Shown here: piece after piece, positions 1 to 11,760 of the stretch | Layout of the letters: every line of letters starts with the position of its first letter | Position numbering within the stretch: position 1 is the first letter of the stretch | Source: Endomychus coccineus | Lineage: Eukaryota > Arthropoda > Insecta > Coleoptera > Endomychidae | DNA: 64,000 nucleotides | Assembly: GCA_958510875.1 (NCBI GenBank) | Contig: OY294067.1 | Location: forward strand, 135,749,726 to 135,813,725 | Reading direction: 5' to 3' | Translations under genes and position numbers: made by a program | Notes under the pieces: generated by a model | Told to the model about the DNA's origin: nothing | Databases searched by the model: none | Seen by the model: the letters and a program-made list of their open reading frames with translations, nothing else

Positions 1-928
1 TGCAAACTTCTTATTTATCCACACATACCGCCGCAAATGAAGCAGCAGTATTAACAGCCTACTTTAGGAATTATGCATTAATAATATTATTGCGTGGCTT
101 AAAAGAACACTTATTGGATCACATATGCGAACAAAAAATCGAAAAGATTTGAATCTTGCTTTGAATATGCTAACAAACGATTCCCAATTGGAAATAACTC
201 ACCAAAAAATTGATCAGAAGAAATTTAATTTGAAGCCTAATACACAAAATTATCAAAATAAACCGATCATAAGACATCAAACTTTACCAATAACTAATTA
301 TGCTCATAATTCTCGATTTGTCCCAAAACCAAGTACTTATACCAATAACCAGCAACAATTTAATCATATTAATAATACACCCAATCAATATAAAAATTTA
401 ATCACTAGCAATTATAATCAAAATCAAAAATTCCCCAACCAAACAACAATGAGCATGTCAACTAGGAATACTTATAGACCTAATCAATTACAAAATGAAA
501 ATCAATATGTAACTTTCGATAAAAATAGATTAATTTATGTGGGCGAAGAATTATATAATTTTGATGATGAACCCGCTGTAGAAATTCCTGAAGAACAAAA
601 GGAAGTAGATAATTATTTTTTAGAGGAAAATGCCTCCGAACTTATGAATTTAACAAATAATCAAAGTATCAAATATTTCCAGAGTATAATTCAAAATTCT
701 TACTGGATACCGGTAGCACAAAATCATTCGTTAATCCTGAAATCGCAAAAAAAATTCTTCAATAATTCAATTAAAAAAGACCCATTCCAAATTTCTACCG
801 CACATGGCACTCCAATAGAGAAGTATAGTACTCTCATAAAATGTTCGAAACTATTTAAGATAGAAAATCTTTCATTAAAATTTCACTTATTTAATTTTCA
901 TTGTTTACTAGGACTAGACAATCTGTAA
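1..928 (+). pseudogene. Errantivirus-like gag-protease relic, 5'-truncated
   Basis: This is the end of a Gag polyprotein running into a retropepsin. The Gag part is Asn/Gln-rich. The stretch upstream of base 125 also reads as Gag in a shifted frame and matches the Gag of the minus-strand copy at 4.5-6.0 kb. The protease active site (L-D-T-G-S, Asp codon 706-708) is readable only in a frame shifted from the main open frame, which resumes with the flap and C-terminal half (S-T-A-H-G-T). At least two frameshifts therefore break it. The window edge cuts off its start. Family assignment is by motif and by the linked env-like gene downstream. Confidence 0.7.
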
Positions 929-931
929 AAT

Positions 932-2824
932 TTGAACGCTACAGTTGATCTTAAGAACGATTCACTTATAACACCACCTTGCAAAATTAAAATAAATTAT
1001 CATAAACTACCCCTTCAATCTAATTGCATTATAGTTGCACCAAGATCAGAACTAAAAATAAGTATAGACACTACAAAACATTTACTAGCAGAAACATTTG
1101 ACGAATATGAACAAAATTGTAATCCAAATTGCAACAGTATACATACTGAAAGTATAAAATTTGATATTTCTGACGTCCGAACTGAACATATAAATTCAGA
1201 GGAAACGAAAATTATTACTAGTTTGAATAAAAACGCTGATGCTCTATCACGAATTCAACTCAACGTTTTAACTGATTCTAAAGCCCTCAAAGCAATTTCT
1301 GACTATATAGAAAACTTCAATAAAGAACTAGAGGATCCTGATAGACAAATGGAAACTGAATCTTTAATAGTAGAACCTGATGATGTAAACGATTTAGACA
1401 TATATACTATTCACTCTTACGAGGAACAACCCATAATAGGTATCCAAATTGCAGACTGTCCAGTAAATTTTGGAAAGAACCGAATCATTATTTCAGAAGT
1501 GAATTATGAACCCTCAGTTCCGTCAATAATAAAATTGCATAAAGATAAACAGAGAATTCATATTCAATTTTCAAAAAACTATTACGAACAAGAAATGATT
1601 AGCTTCACGAAAGACTTTATTGTACCGAAAATTAAATATTACCTATATTCCGGAGACCCCATTTACGAAAAATTTAGTAAAGTGCTACAGAAATATTTCA
1701 AAAACTCTGAACTTAATATGATTAAATGTACAACAAAACTCGTAGATATTATCGAAAATGACGAAATAGTACAAACTATACAAAACTATCATGAGAGTAA
1801 AACGAATCATAGAGGACTAGATGAAACAGAAAATCGAATAAAAAATGTGTATTATTGGCCTAATCAACGAAAATCTATACAAAACTATATCAACAATTGT
1901 GAAATATGCCAAGTAACAAAATATGACAGAAACCCCTCATAACTAAAATTCAATATAACGCCTACTGTCGTAAGACCCTTTCAGATCTTACATGTCGACA
2001 GTATTTCTTTGGAGAACGTAAAATTTTTAACAATAGTCGATTCATTTTCCAAATATGCTCAAGCTTATGAATTAAATTCGGCCCAAGGCATAGAAGTTGT
2101 TAATAATCTCCTAAGATATTTTACACACCACTGTATACCAGAGCAAATAATATCAGATAACGGCTTAGAATTCAAAAACAGTCTAGTAAAAGAGTTATTA
2201 GAAACTCTTAAGGTAAAACTGCATTTTATAAGTTCTCAACACCCAGAATCAAATGAGATCGTCGAAAGATTCCACTCCACTTTATTTGAACACATAAGAC
2301 TGTTGAATAATCAACGAGAATATCAAAATGAACATAAAGAAACAAAAATCAATTATGCTTCACTAGCCTACAATAATTCAATACACTCTGTAACTATTCT
2401 ACGACCTTACGAAATTATAACCGGTCACTTACAAACTGAATCTCCTTTTAACATCGAACTAGATGAACAATTGGAAAATAATTATATCTCGAACCACAGG
2501 GAAAAAATACAATTACTATATAAAAAACAAAATCTCGATATCCAACAAAAAAAAGGACGAGTAATTAATAAAGCAAATGAGAATAGAGAAACTCTACCAG
2601 ATATTCCCGAACAGGTGTATGTACGGAATAAACAGAAACAAAGCAAAACCAATAATAAATTCAAACCTGAAGGAATAAAAAGCATTGACAAAAATCTAAA
2701 AACCGCCAAGATAATACCCAAACATGATAACACCACGGAAAATATCCATCTATCTAATATTAAACGACCTAAGCAGAAAACTTGTATTCCAGGTCCGTCT
2801 CAGTTGGACGAGGAGCGGACATAA
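932..2824 (+). pseudogene. Errantivirus-like pol relic with RT deleted, integrase retained
   Basis: A single reading frame is interrupted by one TAA (1940-1942). It starts with the protease C-terminus, jumps to the end of RNase H (N-A-D-A-L-S-R), then has an integrase HHCC finger (H...H, C-E-I-C) and a DDE core. The core Asp codon is 1997-1999, followed by S-D-N-G and V-E-R-F-H. The RT palm, thumb and most of RNase H, normally about 600 residues, are missing, so an internal deletion joins protease to RNase H. It cannot code for an active polymerase. The integrase half is otherwise well preserved and overlaps the env-like frame at its end, as in gypsy-type elements. Confidence 0.75.
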
Positions 2825-3538
2825 AAAATGTAACTTTGAACTTGGGGCTTCTACCAATTAACTTAGGACCCGCCAAGCTGCAACCAACTGAACATATATT
2901 CGTCCATTACTACAATCTGCAACCCCTATACGATGAATATAATACTTTAAACAGCCAGTACGAAAATATTAAGTCAACCACTGTAAACAATACACTTTAC
3001 TCTCACGAACTAGATAACTACAACAAAATGGTAACATATAGTCAGATTATTATCAAATATAAATAATATCAATATACATTATGTCAAAGTCAGAAACAGA
3101 AGAGGTTTAATCAACGGACTAGGCTCTGTTATAAAAATGTTTACTGGCAACCTAGACGCTCAAGATGGCGAAAAGTTCAATAAATTTTTGGAACATATGC
3201 AAACCAATCAACATAATATCCAAAATCAATCAAAACTGCGATACTCTCTCAATCAACAAATCATCGAAAATTTTAATAATATTATAAACGACATACATCA
3301 TAACGAGATGGTGCTAAAATCAAAAATCCTTCAATTGGGTACATTAGTGAAAGATACTGAAGATATCCTATTCGCAAAAGACTTATATAATCAATTGTTA
3401 ATACTTTATAATTCTATTTTAAACATCTTACAAGATATTGAGAACTCCATCACCTTTTGCAAATTGAAAACTCTACATCCCAGCATAATGAAAACCAGAG
3501 TTATTCGAAGAATTAGTTATAAACTCCTCCCTTGTTAG
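2782..3538 (+). pseudogene. Errantivirus-like envelope gene relic (F-protein type)
   Basis: This is an env-like gene in two frames (about 2782-3066 and 3080-3538). The first part is the surface subunit. A basic R-x-x-R furin-type site lies at 3092-3103, followed at once by a Gly/Leu-rich fusion-peptide-like stretch and a heptad-rich, Gln/Asn-rich helix, the layout of insect errantivirus and baculovirus F-like proteins. A frameshift separates the two parts. The C-terminal half, including the membrane anchor, is missing because the copy ends where the inverted copy begins. A splice acceptor-like TTCCAG near 2792 would fit env expression from a spliced RNA. It is a broken gene. Confidence 0.7.
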
Positions 3539-4515
3539 AATGAAGCTTCCGCTCGAAGGTGAACTTTTGTTTCTTGTAATTCGACGTCAGCTCGTGGATT
3601 ATCAATAAGTTGTCTTCTTTTCTGGATCCAATTCTCGGAAAACTAAATTATTGGCAAAATTATGCCCAAGTATTAGAGTACAGTTCAGATACTCGGAATA
3701 TGATAATTACCAATTGGTTCTTCTATAATAGGAATCGCCGGATTTAACGGAATTTCTCCAAGTTTGAAATTTTTCAAGTTTATGCTAAAATTGGCAATTT
3801 TCGTATGCTCATTTCCATTCGAAGATTATCGATAACAACAGGTTTCCCATAGGTTTTGTCCAAATAACTTAGTTCCTGATTATCAAAGACTGTTTTAAAC
3901 CCATTTTCTCTGATCAGAAAGATTCCACTTAGGGTCCTCGAATCGGTTTGTTCTTGACATTTACTATTAATCACTGCTTGAGTCGGAAATACGCCCAAGT
4001 ATTGATTTATTCCGGGAATTATTCCTATGTGGTTGTTTCGAATGTTTAATTTAATAAATTAGCATTGGCTTGAGTTTCCGAAATTCAGAATGTTTTCTTC
4101 ACATGATGTACGCTGATTAAGTTGCAGTTAGCTAGGGCATTGAAAGATTTTGTTTTTGGTACAAATATCGCTTAGAGGTTTAATTATATTGTTAACTTTC
4201 AATAAGTATCTGACATCTGATATTGAGGTAACGAATTCTGACTTGTATTTTGTCGGAACAGAATGTAAATAATAAAGTTCGAACTCTTGCTCGTAGTCAA
4301 TTGGTATTGATAAGAAATAACTGATGCGATTTGATTCTATTCGACAATTGGTTCTAATAATTGATGCAAAGTCTAAAATATTTTCAATTCAAACGGAAAG
4401 TTTTCCTTATAATAATTTGATATTCTCTGTAGTTCTAAAAATAACTCATTAGGCTTTAAAATACTAGGATCTAAAATGTTTAATTTACAAAATTTTTATT
4501 CAAAGGTCCCTTTTT
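3536..4515 (-). pseudogene. Errantivirus-like env C-terminal relic
   Basis: Read on the minus strand, this contains the C-terminal half of the same env family as 2782-3538, with stops and frameshifts. The clearest open part is 3780-3998 (72 aa), with the motif S-Y-L-D-K-T-Y-G-K-P. This matches T-Y-L-D-S-T-Y-G-Q-P in the third copy at 55.96-57.25 kb. The C-terminal tail near 3536-3600 also aligns with that copy. It abuts the plus-strand copy at about 3538, giving a tail-to-tail arrangement. Confidence 0.6.
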
Positions 4516-4519
4516 ATAA

Positions 4520-5995
4520 ATAATTTCGTTATCATATTCTTCTTTCTCTTCAGTATTCATATGGCTTGTACGAATTTCAGAAATATCAAACTGAGCTTTT
4601 TCAGTTTCCATTTGATTGTAATTTGGTTTTGTTCGTATTCATCGAACTTTTCCGCTTCGAAAACTGACATGTTCATTGTCGCTTTGTTTTCTGAAGGTTT
4701 CAATACCGTACATATAGCTACGTGATTATTCACATTTGCGATACACTCAGGTATTTCTAGATTATTTATCTTAGTGTATGGGATGATTATTTCACCATCT
4801 TTAATATTTTTTATATTAACCTTAATTACTTGTTCTGATCTCGGTTGCACTACTATACAATTCGTGTTATGAGGAAGTTTCTGGTAATTTAGGTTTATAG
4901 AGCAATTTGGGTAATAAGCATATTTTTATTTAGATCAATAATTGCTTCTAATATTCCCAAGTTATCTATTCCTAGCAAACAATCGAAACAGTTGTGGAAG
5001 TTGAATAAATGAAACATCAAAGAAAGCTTATCTCGAGTATTAAATAACTTGTTACATGGTATCAACGTACTGTACATCTCGGTTGATGTACCATGAGCAG
5101 TTGATATACGAAACGGGTCGTTTCTTATCGCACGTTTGGAATATTTGTCTGTTTCTGGGTTAATGAAAGATTTAATGTTACCAGTATATATTAAAATTTT
5201 CAGATTATAATCAGGAAAGATTACATATGGTAGATCACTTTGATAATTAGTTAAATTCATTAATTCGAAGGAGGCTTCGTCCTCTAAAAAATTATTCGAG
5301 TCTTCCGGGAATTCAACCGATGGTTGTTGATGGATATTATATATTTCTTCGGATGTATAATTCAATTTATTTCTATTCCAATTCCTAGGATTGTTAGTAT
5401 TTTGATTTAAAAACCGTGTAGGTTGATAAGTCTTTTTTGTTGAAGTGCTCATAGGAGTCTGAACAGGGATGTTTTTATTTGGATTTATTTGTTGGTTATC
5501 TGAATTCCTATTCTGTGTTGAATAGTTATTATATCTTGTAAAGTTTTGTTGCCTGTTGAAATTACTGGTACTACGACCTTGTGCGTACATTATGTGCGTA
5601 ATCAGTAATTGGTAAAAGTTGAATTTTAGGATTAAATTTATGTCTATCTATTTTTTGTTGATTTATTTCTACTTGAAGATTATTGGATTTTTTGTACGCA
5701 TGTAAGAACCAATCGGATCTTTTGATCCTCTCAATAAAATTCTCAAAGCATAGTATCTAAAATAACCATCTAAAACCTGAAACATTAGATTCGTCAGCAG
5801 GCAAATGTGCGATATTTGAAAATTCAATAGGTGTTGTACTCTATTGTAAAAATTAAACTAATTTTCATTTAGTTTTTGTTTTAACTCTGTAAGCTCGATG
5901 TTTAATGTATAGCAATCTCTTTTATCTGCGTAACTGTTAATTGAACAAGTTTTCAAATCTAACCAATTGTGAATAACACAAGACGATATATTTTT
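4520..5995 (-). pseudogene. Errantivirus-like gag-protease relic
   Basis: A minus-strand Gag C-terminus and protease, the counterpart of 1-930. Its best open parts are 4895-5590 (231 aa: Asn-rich Gag end, then protease-flap S-T-A-H-G-T and L-L-G-I-D-N-L) and 4557-4850 (97 aa, post-protease linker). The Gag part continues with stops to about 5995. RT, integrase and the env N-terminus are missing between this segment and the env tail on its left, so this copy is internally deleted as well. The catalytic D-T-G is degraded: the position reads I-Y-T-G-N. Confidence 0.65.
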
Positions 5996-6004
5996 AGCAG
6001 CATC

Positions 6005-6451
6005 TTGTTTGTTATCATCTTAAGATAACACGGCTCCTATTGCGTATCCAGATGCATCGCATCTTTTAATGAATCTATCATCTTCCTGTCCAAACTTTGG
6101 GTATTCCAGGAATGGCACCTTCATTAGGGCTGATTTCAAAATTTCGAATGATTCTCGACATTTTTCGTCCCAATTAAAAGAAGTATATTTTTTTGCTAAA
6201 AAATTTGATAGATTTGCGATTTTTGCGAAATTTGGGATGAACTTTCTGTAATATTTTGCAAACGCTACGGCGCGTTTTGCATCTCCAGCATCTGGTACTG
6301 GGTACTATTTGATTACACTGATTTCCTCTGAATCGGGAGAAATCCCATCTGAGGAGATGAAGTGTTCTAAATATAAAATTTCTTTCCTCAAGAATCCGCA
6401 CTCACTCATGTTTATTTTGAATTTACTTCTTTTAATCGTTGAAAAACTCCA
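6005..6451 (-). pseudogene. Gypsy (412/mdg1-like) RT thumb-RNase H fragment
   Basis: Minus-strand translation across frames gives the RT connection (K-I-N-M-S-E-C-G-F-L), a Y-L-E-H-F-I-S motif (usually Y-L-G-H), a Y-Y-R-K-F-I-P-N motif and the start of RNase H (C-D-A-S-G-Y-A-I-G-A-V-L). It is the downstream part of the RT at 7955-8496, separated from it by the insertion at 6452-7954. A stop and a frameshift are visible. It ends at about 6000, where errantivirus-like Gag sequence begins, so the element lacks integrase and a 3' LTR here. Confidence 0.7.
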
Positions 6452-7954
6452 TGTAACGTGCGACTTGTTATTTGTATCTAAAGAGGATACAGGTAGCGAT
6501 AATAACTTGTCGCCACGTACTAGAATTTGGAAAAATATTGAAGGGTTAAAACCTCAGGTCGTCGATCTAAGCCAAACTACCTTCAAGGTTTCTTGTAGCT
6601 GCCACCACTAGATGTATTAATTCAGCTCATCTAGGAAGCTGTTTGAAAAATAAGGGTAACCTCTCTCCGCCCTTACGTGGGCCGACTCAATTTCCTGTTA
6701 TAAGAATATAATTGCACTTTTCCAAGTAATCTCTTGAAGCCCCTTTCTGGGAGACGTATTTGTTGTTAGGTGATTAGGGCGTACCAGTTAAACACATCGA
6801 GCCATATTTATAATAATAATATATTGAATAATGGTTTAACAATATTTGATATAAATAAAATAAGAAAACAAAAAAAATTAAAAGAACGAACCAAAATATG
6901 AAATTTAACAGCCGATTTCGATGATTGAAAACAGACAATGAAAAAAGAAAAAAAAAAAAAAAAACAGTTACAGGTTTGCCCCAAATGGGAACCTGGGAAA
7001 ATCTAGGATTTTTACAATTACATAAGCGGACGTGATCTGAAGGGAGTGAACACAACTGATAGAAGGGATGGTCAATTTCTCTATCAAAAACCTCAGGCAA
7101 TTCGTTAAACACTCACCTTCACCGTCCAACCCCCGCTCTAGCTACGATGCTTGCTTGGAGACCCCTCTAGGATTTTGTCGCACGGAAATTTATACACTCG
7201 AGTTCTCGGTTATCAAAATTTAGAATTTATCAGATGTTCTTGAATAAAATAAATATGATTTTAACACTTCCCGTCCAATCGCGACGCGTGCTCTGTCTTG
7301 CCTTTTTGAAGCTACCAAAAGTTACTGATAAAATAAAACAACAATTTACGACTCAGGTTTCAAAAAAAAAAGGAAAAAAATAACAATATATTGACTCTTG
7401 ATTTAATTTAAATTTGGTTTTACCCAAAGGATATATTTACTGATTTAATGACAAATTGAAATTATTTTCAGGCTAAGACAGAGCTTAACTAAGTTAAGTT
7501 TACTGGACGACTTCCTATCGAGAACTGACTTCCCTTTCGATAATCAATCTATCTTTTTGAAATCATTTGACCTAGGCTGACCCACGCTCTGAGTTTTTTT
7601 TCCTGAAACGTCAGCTCAATTTTCACACTAGGAGACTAACTCCGCCTATATTCAATTTTACAGCCTATCAAAATAAAGAACCGGTGTGATAGCGACGTTG
7701 ACAGGCATGTCAAGTCCACGACACCTTTTCTGTCGATCCTAGCAGGTGTTTCACCTGCAGCAACTTATGCTAGCTTGGCGGCGGGTGCGAGGTCTGTGCT
7801 CCGGATGAGGCGCATCAGGTTACGAAATACCTTCGTCGCCACATACTATTCTGCTGTGTTATGATAGATCAATTTCCTTATGCGAATTAAATTAATTTCG
7901 TATTTAATAATTTTGGATAGGGCCTAATCATGGTGAAAATTTCGAATTGTTACA
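6452..7954. mobile_element. Solo-LTR-like insertion, 1503 bp, inside an RT gene
   Basis: This insert has inverted ends TGTAAC...GTTACA, i.e. the TG...CA of an LTR. It is flanked by a 4-bp direct repeat TCCA (6448-6451 and 7955-7958). Removing it and one TCCA restores a continuous RT reading across the joint. No coding domain was recognised inside; it holds homopolymer runs (poly-A near 6950) and a GC-richer stretch near 7.68-7.86 kb. The 4-bp duplication is typical of Gypsy LTRs, though 1.5 kb is long. A short non-autonomous element with similar ends is the alternative. Confidence 0.6.
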
Positions 7955-8496
7955 TCCAATTAAATTGATGTTATGTGTTGATAGATATTTTCCAAAAACT
8001 AAAAGATCATCTAAATGAATGAAACATGAATCATAATTCAATCCTGTCATAGCCTTTGCCATTACTCTCGAAAAGACATTTGGTCTTATTTTCAGTCCCA
8101 TGGGTAATCTAGTTAGCTGGTATTGACCTTTGTCTGTAGAGGAAGATGTGAATTTCCTAATGTCATCATCTAATTCTACTTGATAGTAGCCTTGTGAAAG
8201 GTCTAGATGTGAAAAATACTTTACATTAGATAATGAATCTAGAATTTCTGATAAGCAGGAAAGTCGGAACCTGTTATTTTCTATTCGTTCATTCAATAAT
8301 CAGTAGTCAATAACAATTCGCCACTTTCATCTCCGTTCTTATCTATTTGCTTTTTAGGAATAATTAGGAGGAGTGAAGACCAATCTGAGATGGCTGGCTC
8401 TATTACACCTTCTTGTACCATTTTATCTATATGACGTTGAATTTCCTCTTTTTGGAAATAAGGTTGTTCGTATACTGAAGTTGAATCTTGTTTCAA
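7955..8496 (-). pseudogene. Gypsy (412/mdg1-like) reverse transcriptase fragment
   Basis: Two minus-strand frames overlap at 8293-8296. 8293-8496 is the RT fingers (V-Q-E-G-V-I-E-P, then S-D-W-S-S). 7928-8296 is the palm (H-L-D-L-S-Q-G-Y-Y-Q-V, L-P-M-G-L, and the catalytic box I-H-L-D-D-L-L-V-F, a variant of Y-x-D-D). A frameshift joins them. The palm ends exactly at the solo-LTR-like insertion, and the rest of RT continues at 6451. Defective as it stands. Confidence 0.8.
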
Positions 8497-8499
8497 ATT

Positions 8500-9091
8500 A
8501 ATTTTTGTTGATTAAGATTTGTAACCGTGAGGGAATCACCCTCTAAATGAAAAATATCTGCATATTTTGTGCAAATTTTTTCGATTGATATTTTCTCTTC
8601 CTTATTCAAATTGTCTAATTTTATTTTGTCTAGAAGCTGTTCTACAAGCTCAACTGACAAGTTTTCTGTTCCAAATTCGTATATATTTTAATCTGATACA
8701 TTTTCAGTAGCAGGTTCGGAATTCCTAATTTTTACTTCTTTTTCATTCGTATTCAAAATACGACCTGGTATTTCACCGTTTTCTGGCTTTGTGATAATAG
8801 CCGCGGTGTATACACCTCTGCAAATTCCATTTGGCAAAACTACACATTCCTTCTCTGTATTTACTTTGAAATAGTAAATAACTTCACACGGAGCCGGAAT
8901 TGCTTTATAACAATCATGCTTTGAATGAATTGGCATTAAGACTTTGTTATTTTTCAACATAGAAGACAAAAAACATTTCGTAATCTACCACCGCCTTTTA
9001 CTGTGCTGGAAAATCAAATCCAAGAATTTCATGTATATCATTAGTAAATTCTTCTAATATTGTAAATTTGTTTTAGCGTTTTCCCGTTTAT
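8500..9091 (-). pseudogene. Gypsy protease-RT linker relic
   Basis: A minus-strand stretch between protease and RT of the same element. The best open part is 8688-8969 (93 aa) and carries no recognised domain, as expected for the region after retropepsin. Stops interrupt the rest. It is listed because its position and orientation are continuous with the protease at 9092-9289 and the RT at 7955-8496. Confidence 0.45.
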
Positions 9092-9289
9092 TTATAAGGA
9101 AATGTCAGCCGATTCCTGTGACATGACTTTCCCATTGATACCATTTATTTTTACTATGTCTTTGGTATCTAATTTCCTTGTATGTTGAAGATATTTTTTG
9201 AAAATGACACTGATTGAAGATCCTGTGTCAATAAGAAATTTTAGTTCATATTTTTCCTGTCTCATTACCACGCAATTCATTCCATTCAT
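9092..9289 (-). pseudogene. Gypsy retropepsin fragment
   Basis: A 65-aa open stretch with the retropepsin active-site motif F-L-I-D-T-G-S-S. Retropepsins are dimeric aspartic proteases that cut the Gag-Pol polyprotein. Only the N-terminal half is open. It belongs to the minus-strand 412/mdg1-like element, with gag upstream (9.5-10.1 kb) and RT downstream. Confidence 0.75.
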
Positions 9290-9529
9290 ATAAAAATGTT
9301 CATTCCCCCTTTTAAGAACGGAAAAACTGCTGTTGTTCTATACTTTCTTGGTTACTCCGTTACTCGTCGTTCTGGCGGTATAACACTCTCTGTTACTAGG
9401 TTTATTTCCTTTCTTGTGAACTGTCTGAAATTGTCCTTTGTTGAAGTTTTTGTAGCCTGTGTTTGGCTTTCTAGAGAATTACTCATTATTATTATTTGAT
9501 TGTTCGGGTTGTTCCCTTAATGATTTGAA

Positions 9530-10114
9530 ATTGGAGAAGTTGTTATTTTTTATCACGAAATTCTGCTTATGTCAATTTGGTTAATAATGACGTCTATCCT
9601 TATTTAGGAATCGATCATCTATCATATGACATTCGAGAAAATTCTCATAGCTAATCTTTCATTTACCTTTTGTAAAATGCTTGCTGTTCCATCTTCTCCT
9701 TTGGCTTGCGCCATTATTAGATCTATCAAAAGATCTCCAACCCTTCATCCGGACTCTTCAATAATTTCTGTTCCTTGCTTAGCAGTATGGAATTCGATCG
9801 CTAGGGCGGTTTCCGACTTCTCCTTCGGAAGATGTGTTTTCATCCTCTAGTGTATCGTAGTTTTCCCGGAGTCGCAGTTTTGCGCTCTGGCTGAGCCTTG
9901 TCTTGAGTACATAATTCACAAGAAGTACGTTCCCTGCATTATCCAACATGTCGCTGTATAATTCAATAGCATCGATTAACTGTTTAGTGACATCGTCAAT
10001 ACCATTCATTACAGGAAGCAATGAAGTTGCTGTACGTAAATCAAATTTCTCTGACATATTTAACTGTTGAACAACTGAATCCTCGAACTCTTCCTTCGCA
10101 GTTGCGTTCCCCAT
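9530..10114 (-). pseudogene. Gypsy (412/mdg1-like) gag relic
   Basis: The open part 9779-10114 (111 aa, ATG at 10114) resembles the capsid region of 412/mdg1-type Gag: F-D-L-R-T-A-T-S-L-L-P, then a region ending L-K-T-R-L-S-Q-S-A-K-L-R-L. A second frame at about 9625-9780 continues the same protein (A-K-Q-G-T-E-I-I-E-E, L-I-M-A-Q-A-K-G), so a frameshift breaks it. No Cys-His knuckle is visible. It starts about 80 bases after a tRNA-Arg-like primer site, as expected for gag. Confidence 0.65.
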
Positions 10115-10192
10115 GTTCTTTTTTCCAAATTTCAGAATTTAAAAGATTAGGATCTACTTCATTCACGATGTCCAGTGTCAAAAGAGCACTAA

Positions 10193-10207
10193 CTGTCACG
10201 ATCGCCA
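10193..10207 (-). promoter_or_regulatory. Retrotransposon primer-binding site, tRNA-Arg type
   Basis: On the minus strand TGGCGATCGTGACAG follows directly after an LTR-like ...CA end. From memory it differs by one base from the tRNA-Arg primer site of 412/mdg1 elements. It fixes the element's orientation and the inner edge of its 5' LTR at 10,208. Gag-like sequence starts about 80 bases downstream. Confidence 0.6.
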
Positions 10208-11118
10208 TGTGATATCTCCTGATGGTTAGTAGGGATCGCCCTGTTATGTCTAAGGGCCTTAGGTTCGTTGTGAAGGAACTGGAGATTGATTGAGCATCTT
10301 TACGGGTTAGTGGAAGTATCCTTTGACGGGAATGATACACATTCTTATACAAAGGATTGTATATATTTACTGTAGGTGCATCCTCAATAGCACTTAAGGA
10401 TACAAATCAACTCTAGAATCATCAAGGAAAGTCACTACTTCCATGCTACTTAATACATGTGTAATCCTTGATTAATACTCAGGTAATATCCGGATAATAT
10501 CTCGAATGATACTACTCGTTCATCTCCTCTCAAAACCCATTATATTACTTCCTAACTCGGTGAAATATGACTTATGTGTAATATAAGTGATATCATATTT
10601 GACCGGTTGAATTATTCCAAGGTATTGCAGTATTGCATTATATTCATCGACCTGGTAATTGTTTCAACAATAAACATGTCCCTTATATACATAGTGAATC
10701 AATATATCGATGAACAATCATGTTAACAAGTTCTTTTGTATAACAACCAATTGGTGAAATTGAGGAATCTTCTTTGTATACGGATTTCTTAGCATTTAGG
10801 TAAATTGGATATTATTCGTATATCGCAGCCTGAACATAAATATTTATTTGACTCTCTCTGTATAATAATAGTTTATCCCGATCCGGGGGAAGCACAAGGG
10901 AGCTCAGAAACAATGAACGCAAAAAAGCGGTCCAAGCAGCCTATTCCCTTATTATAGCCTTGCAAACAAATAGTCATGTGAGTATTATTGGAAACGGCTA
11001 TTCATGCATCAATTAGCAAAATTTCCTAATACTTCAATGGTAAGTGGCGGAACACTTACTTTTGGCGGCACAACTAGTTGTTTTCACTTACAGGTTCTTC
11101 AGTTGTCAAACTGTCTAT
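10208..11118. other. Probable 5' LTR of the Gypsy element, then unassigned flank
   Basis: By position the first few hundred bases should be the 5' LTR of the minus-strand 412/mdg1-like element. No second LTR copy lies in the window, so its outer edge cannot be set. Nothing coding is convincing. The bases just left of the Polinton (11,090-11,118) include, on the minus strand, a GTAAGT donor-like sequence. The 6-bp Polinton target copy CATTCG is 11,119-11,124. Confidence 0.35.
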
Positions 11119-11341
11119 CATTCGAGTAGATGAACTGGGCTACTTCTCCACCAGGATATCCGGTCTCCACTTCCGGTCTAGCTGTCGATGTGCATCCGGT
11201 GCATGAGCTCGTCCTTATCAGTTTGAAAGGATGTAGGTGATAAGGATTTTATTTTATTTGTAAAGAGTATACAGGGTGTGTTCAAAAAGTGTGTCACATG
11301 TACAGAGTCACGTGACTAACACATGGCAGCATGGCGGCCCT

Positions 11342-11760
11342 AAGGTCCAGCTGTCATGGCGACCATAAGGACCAGCTGTCATGGCGGCCATAAGGACCAG
11401 CTGTCATGGCGACCATAAGGACCAGCTGTCATGGCGTCCATAAGGACCAGCTGTCATGGCGACCATAAGGACCAGCTGTCATGGTGGGCATAAGGACCAG
11501 CTGTCATGGCGGCCATAAGGACCAGCTGTCATGGCGACCATAAGGACCAGCTGTCATGGCAATCATAAGGTACAGGTTGCTTCGTGTAGGTGTCACCACC
11601 AAGTGACAGCTGTCATGGCGACCATAAGGACCAGCTGTCATGGCGACCATAAGGTCCAGCTGTCATGGTGAGCATGAGGTACAGCTGTCATGGTGGGCAT
11701 AAGAATTAGCTGTCATGGCGACCATAAGGTACACCTGTCATGGCGAACCCAAGGTACAGA
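11342..11760 (+). repeat. 25-bp tandem array in TIR (CAGCTGTCA units)
   Basis: Roughly fourteen 25-bp units of the type AAGGACCAGCTGTCATGGCG, interrupted once near 11,575-11,605 by a piece of the longer unit. Every unit carries CAGCTG (E-box) with TGTCA following, and one or two GCCAT/ATGGC cores. The same array occurs inverted at about 22,660-23,070. Confidence 0.85.

Noticed and set aside
6774..7112. 112-aa minus-strand ORF inside the solo-LTR-like insert
   Set aside because: Phe/Leu-rich because it reads through poly-A and AT-rich sequence. No domain.
10041..10352. 103-aa minus-strand ORF as Gag start
   Set aside because: It runs from LTR through the primer site into gag in a different frame from the recognisable Gag.
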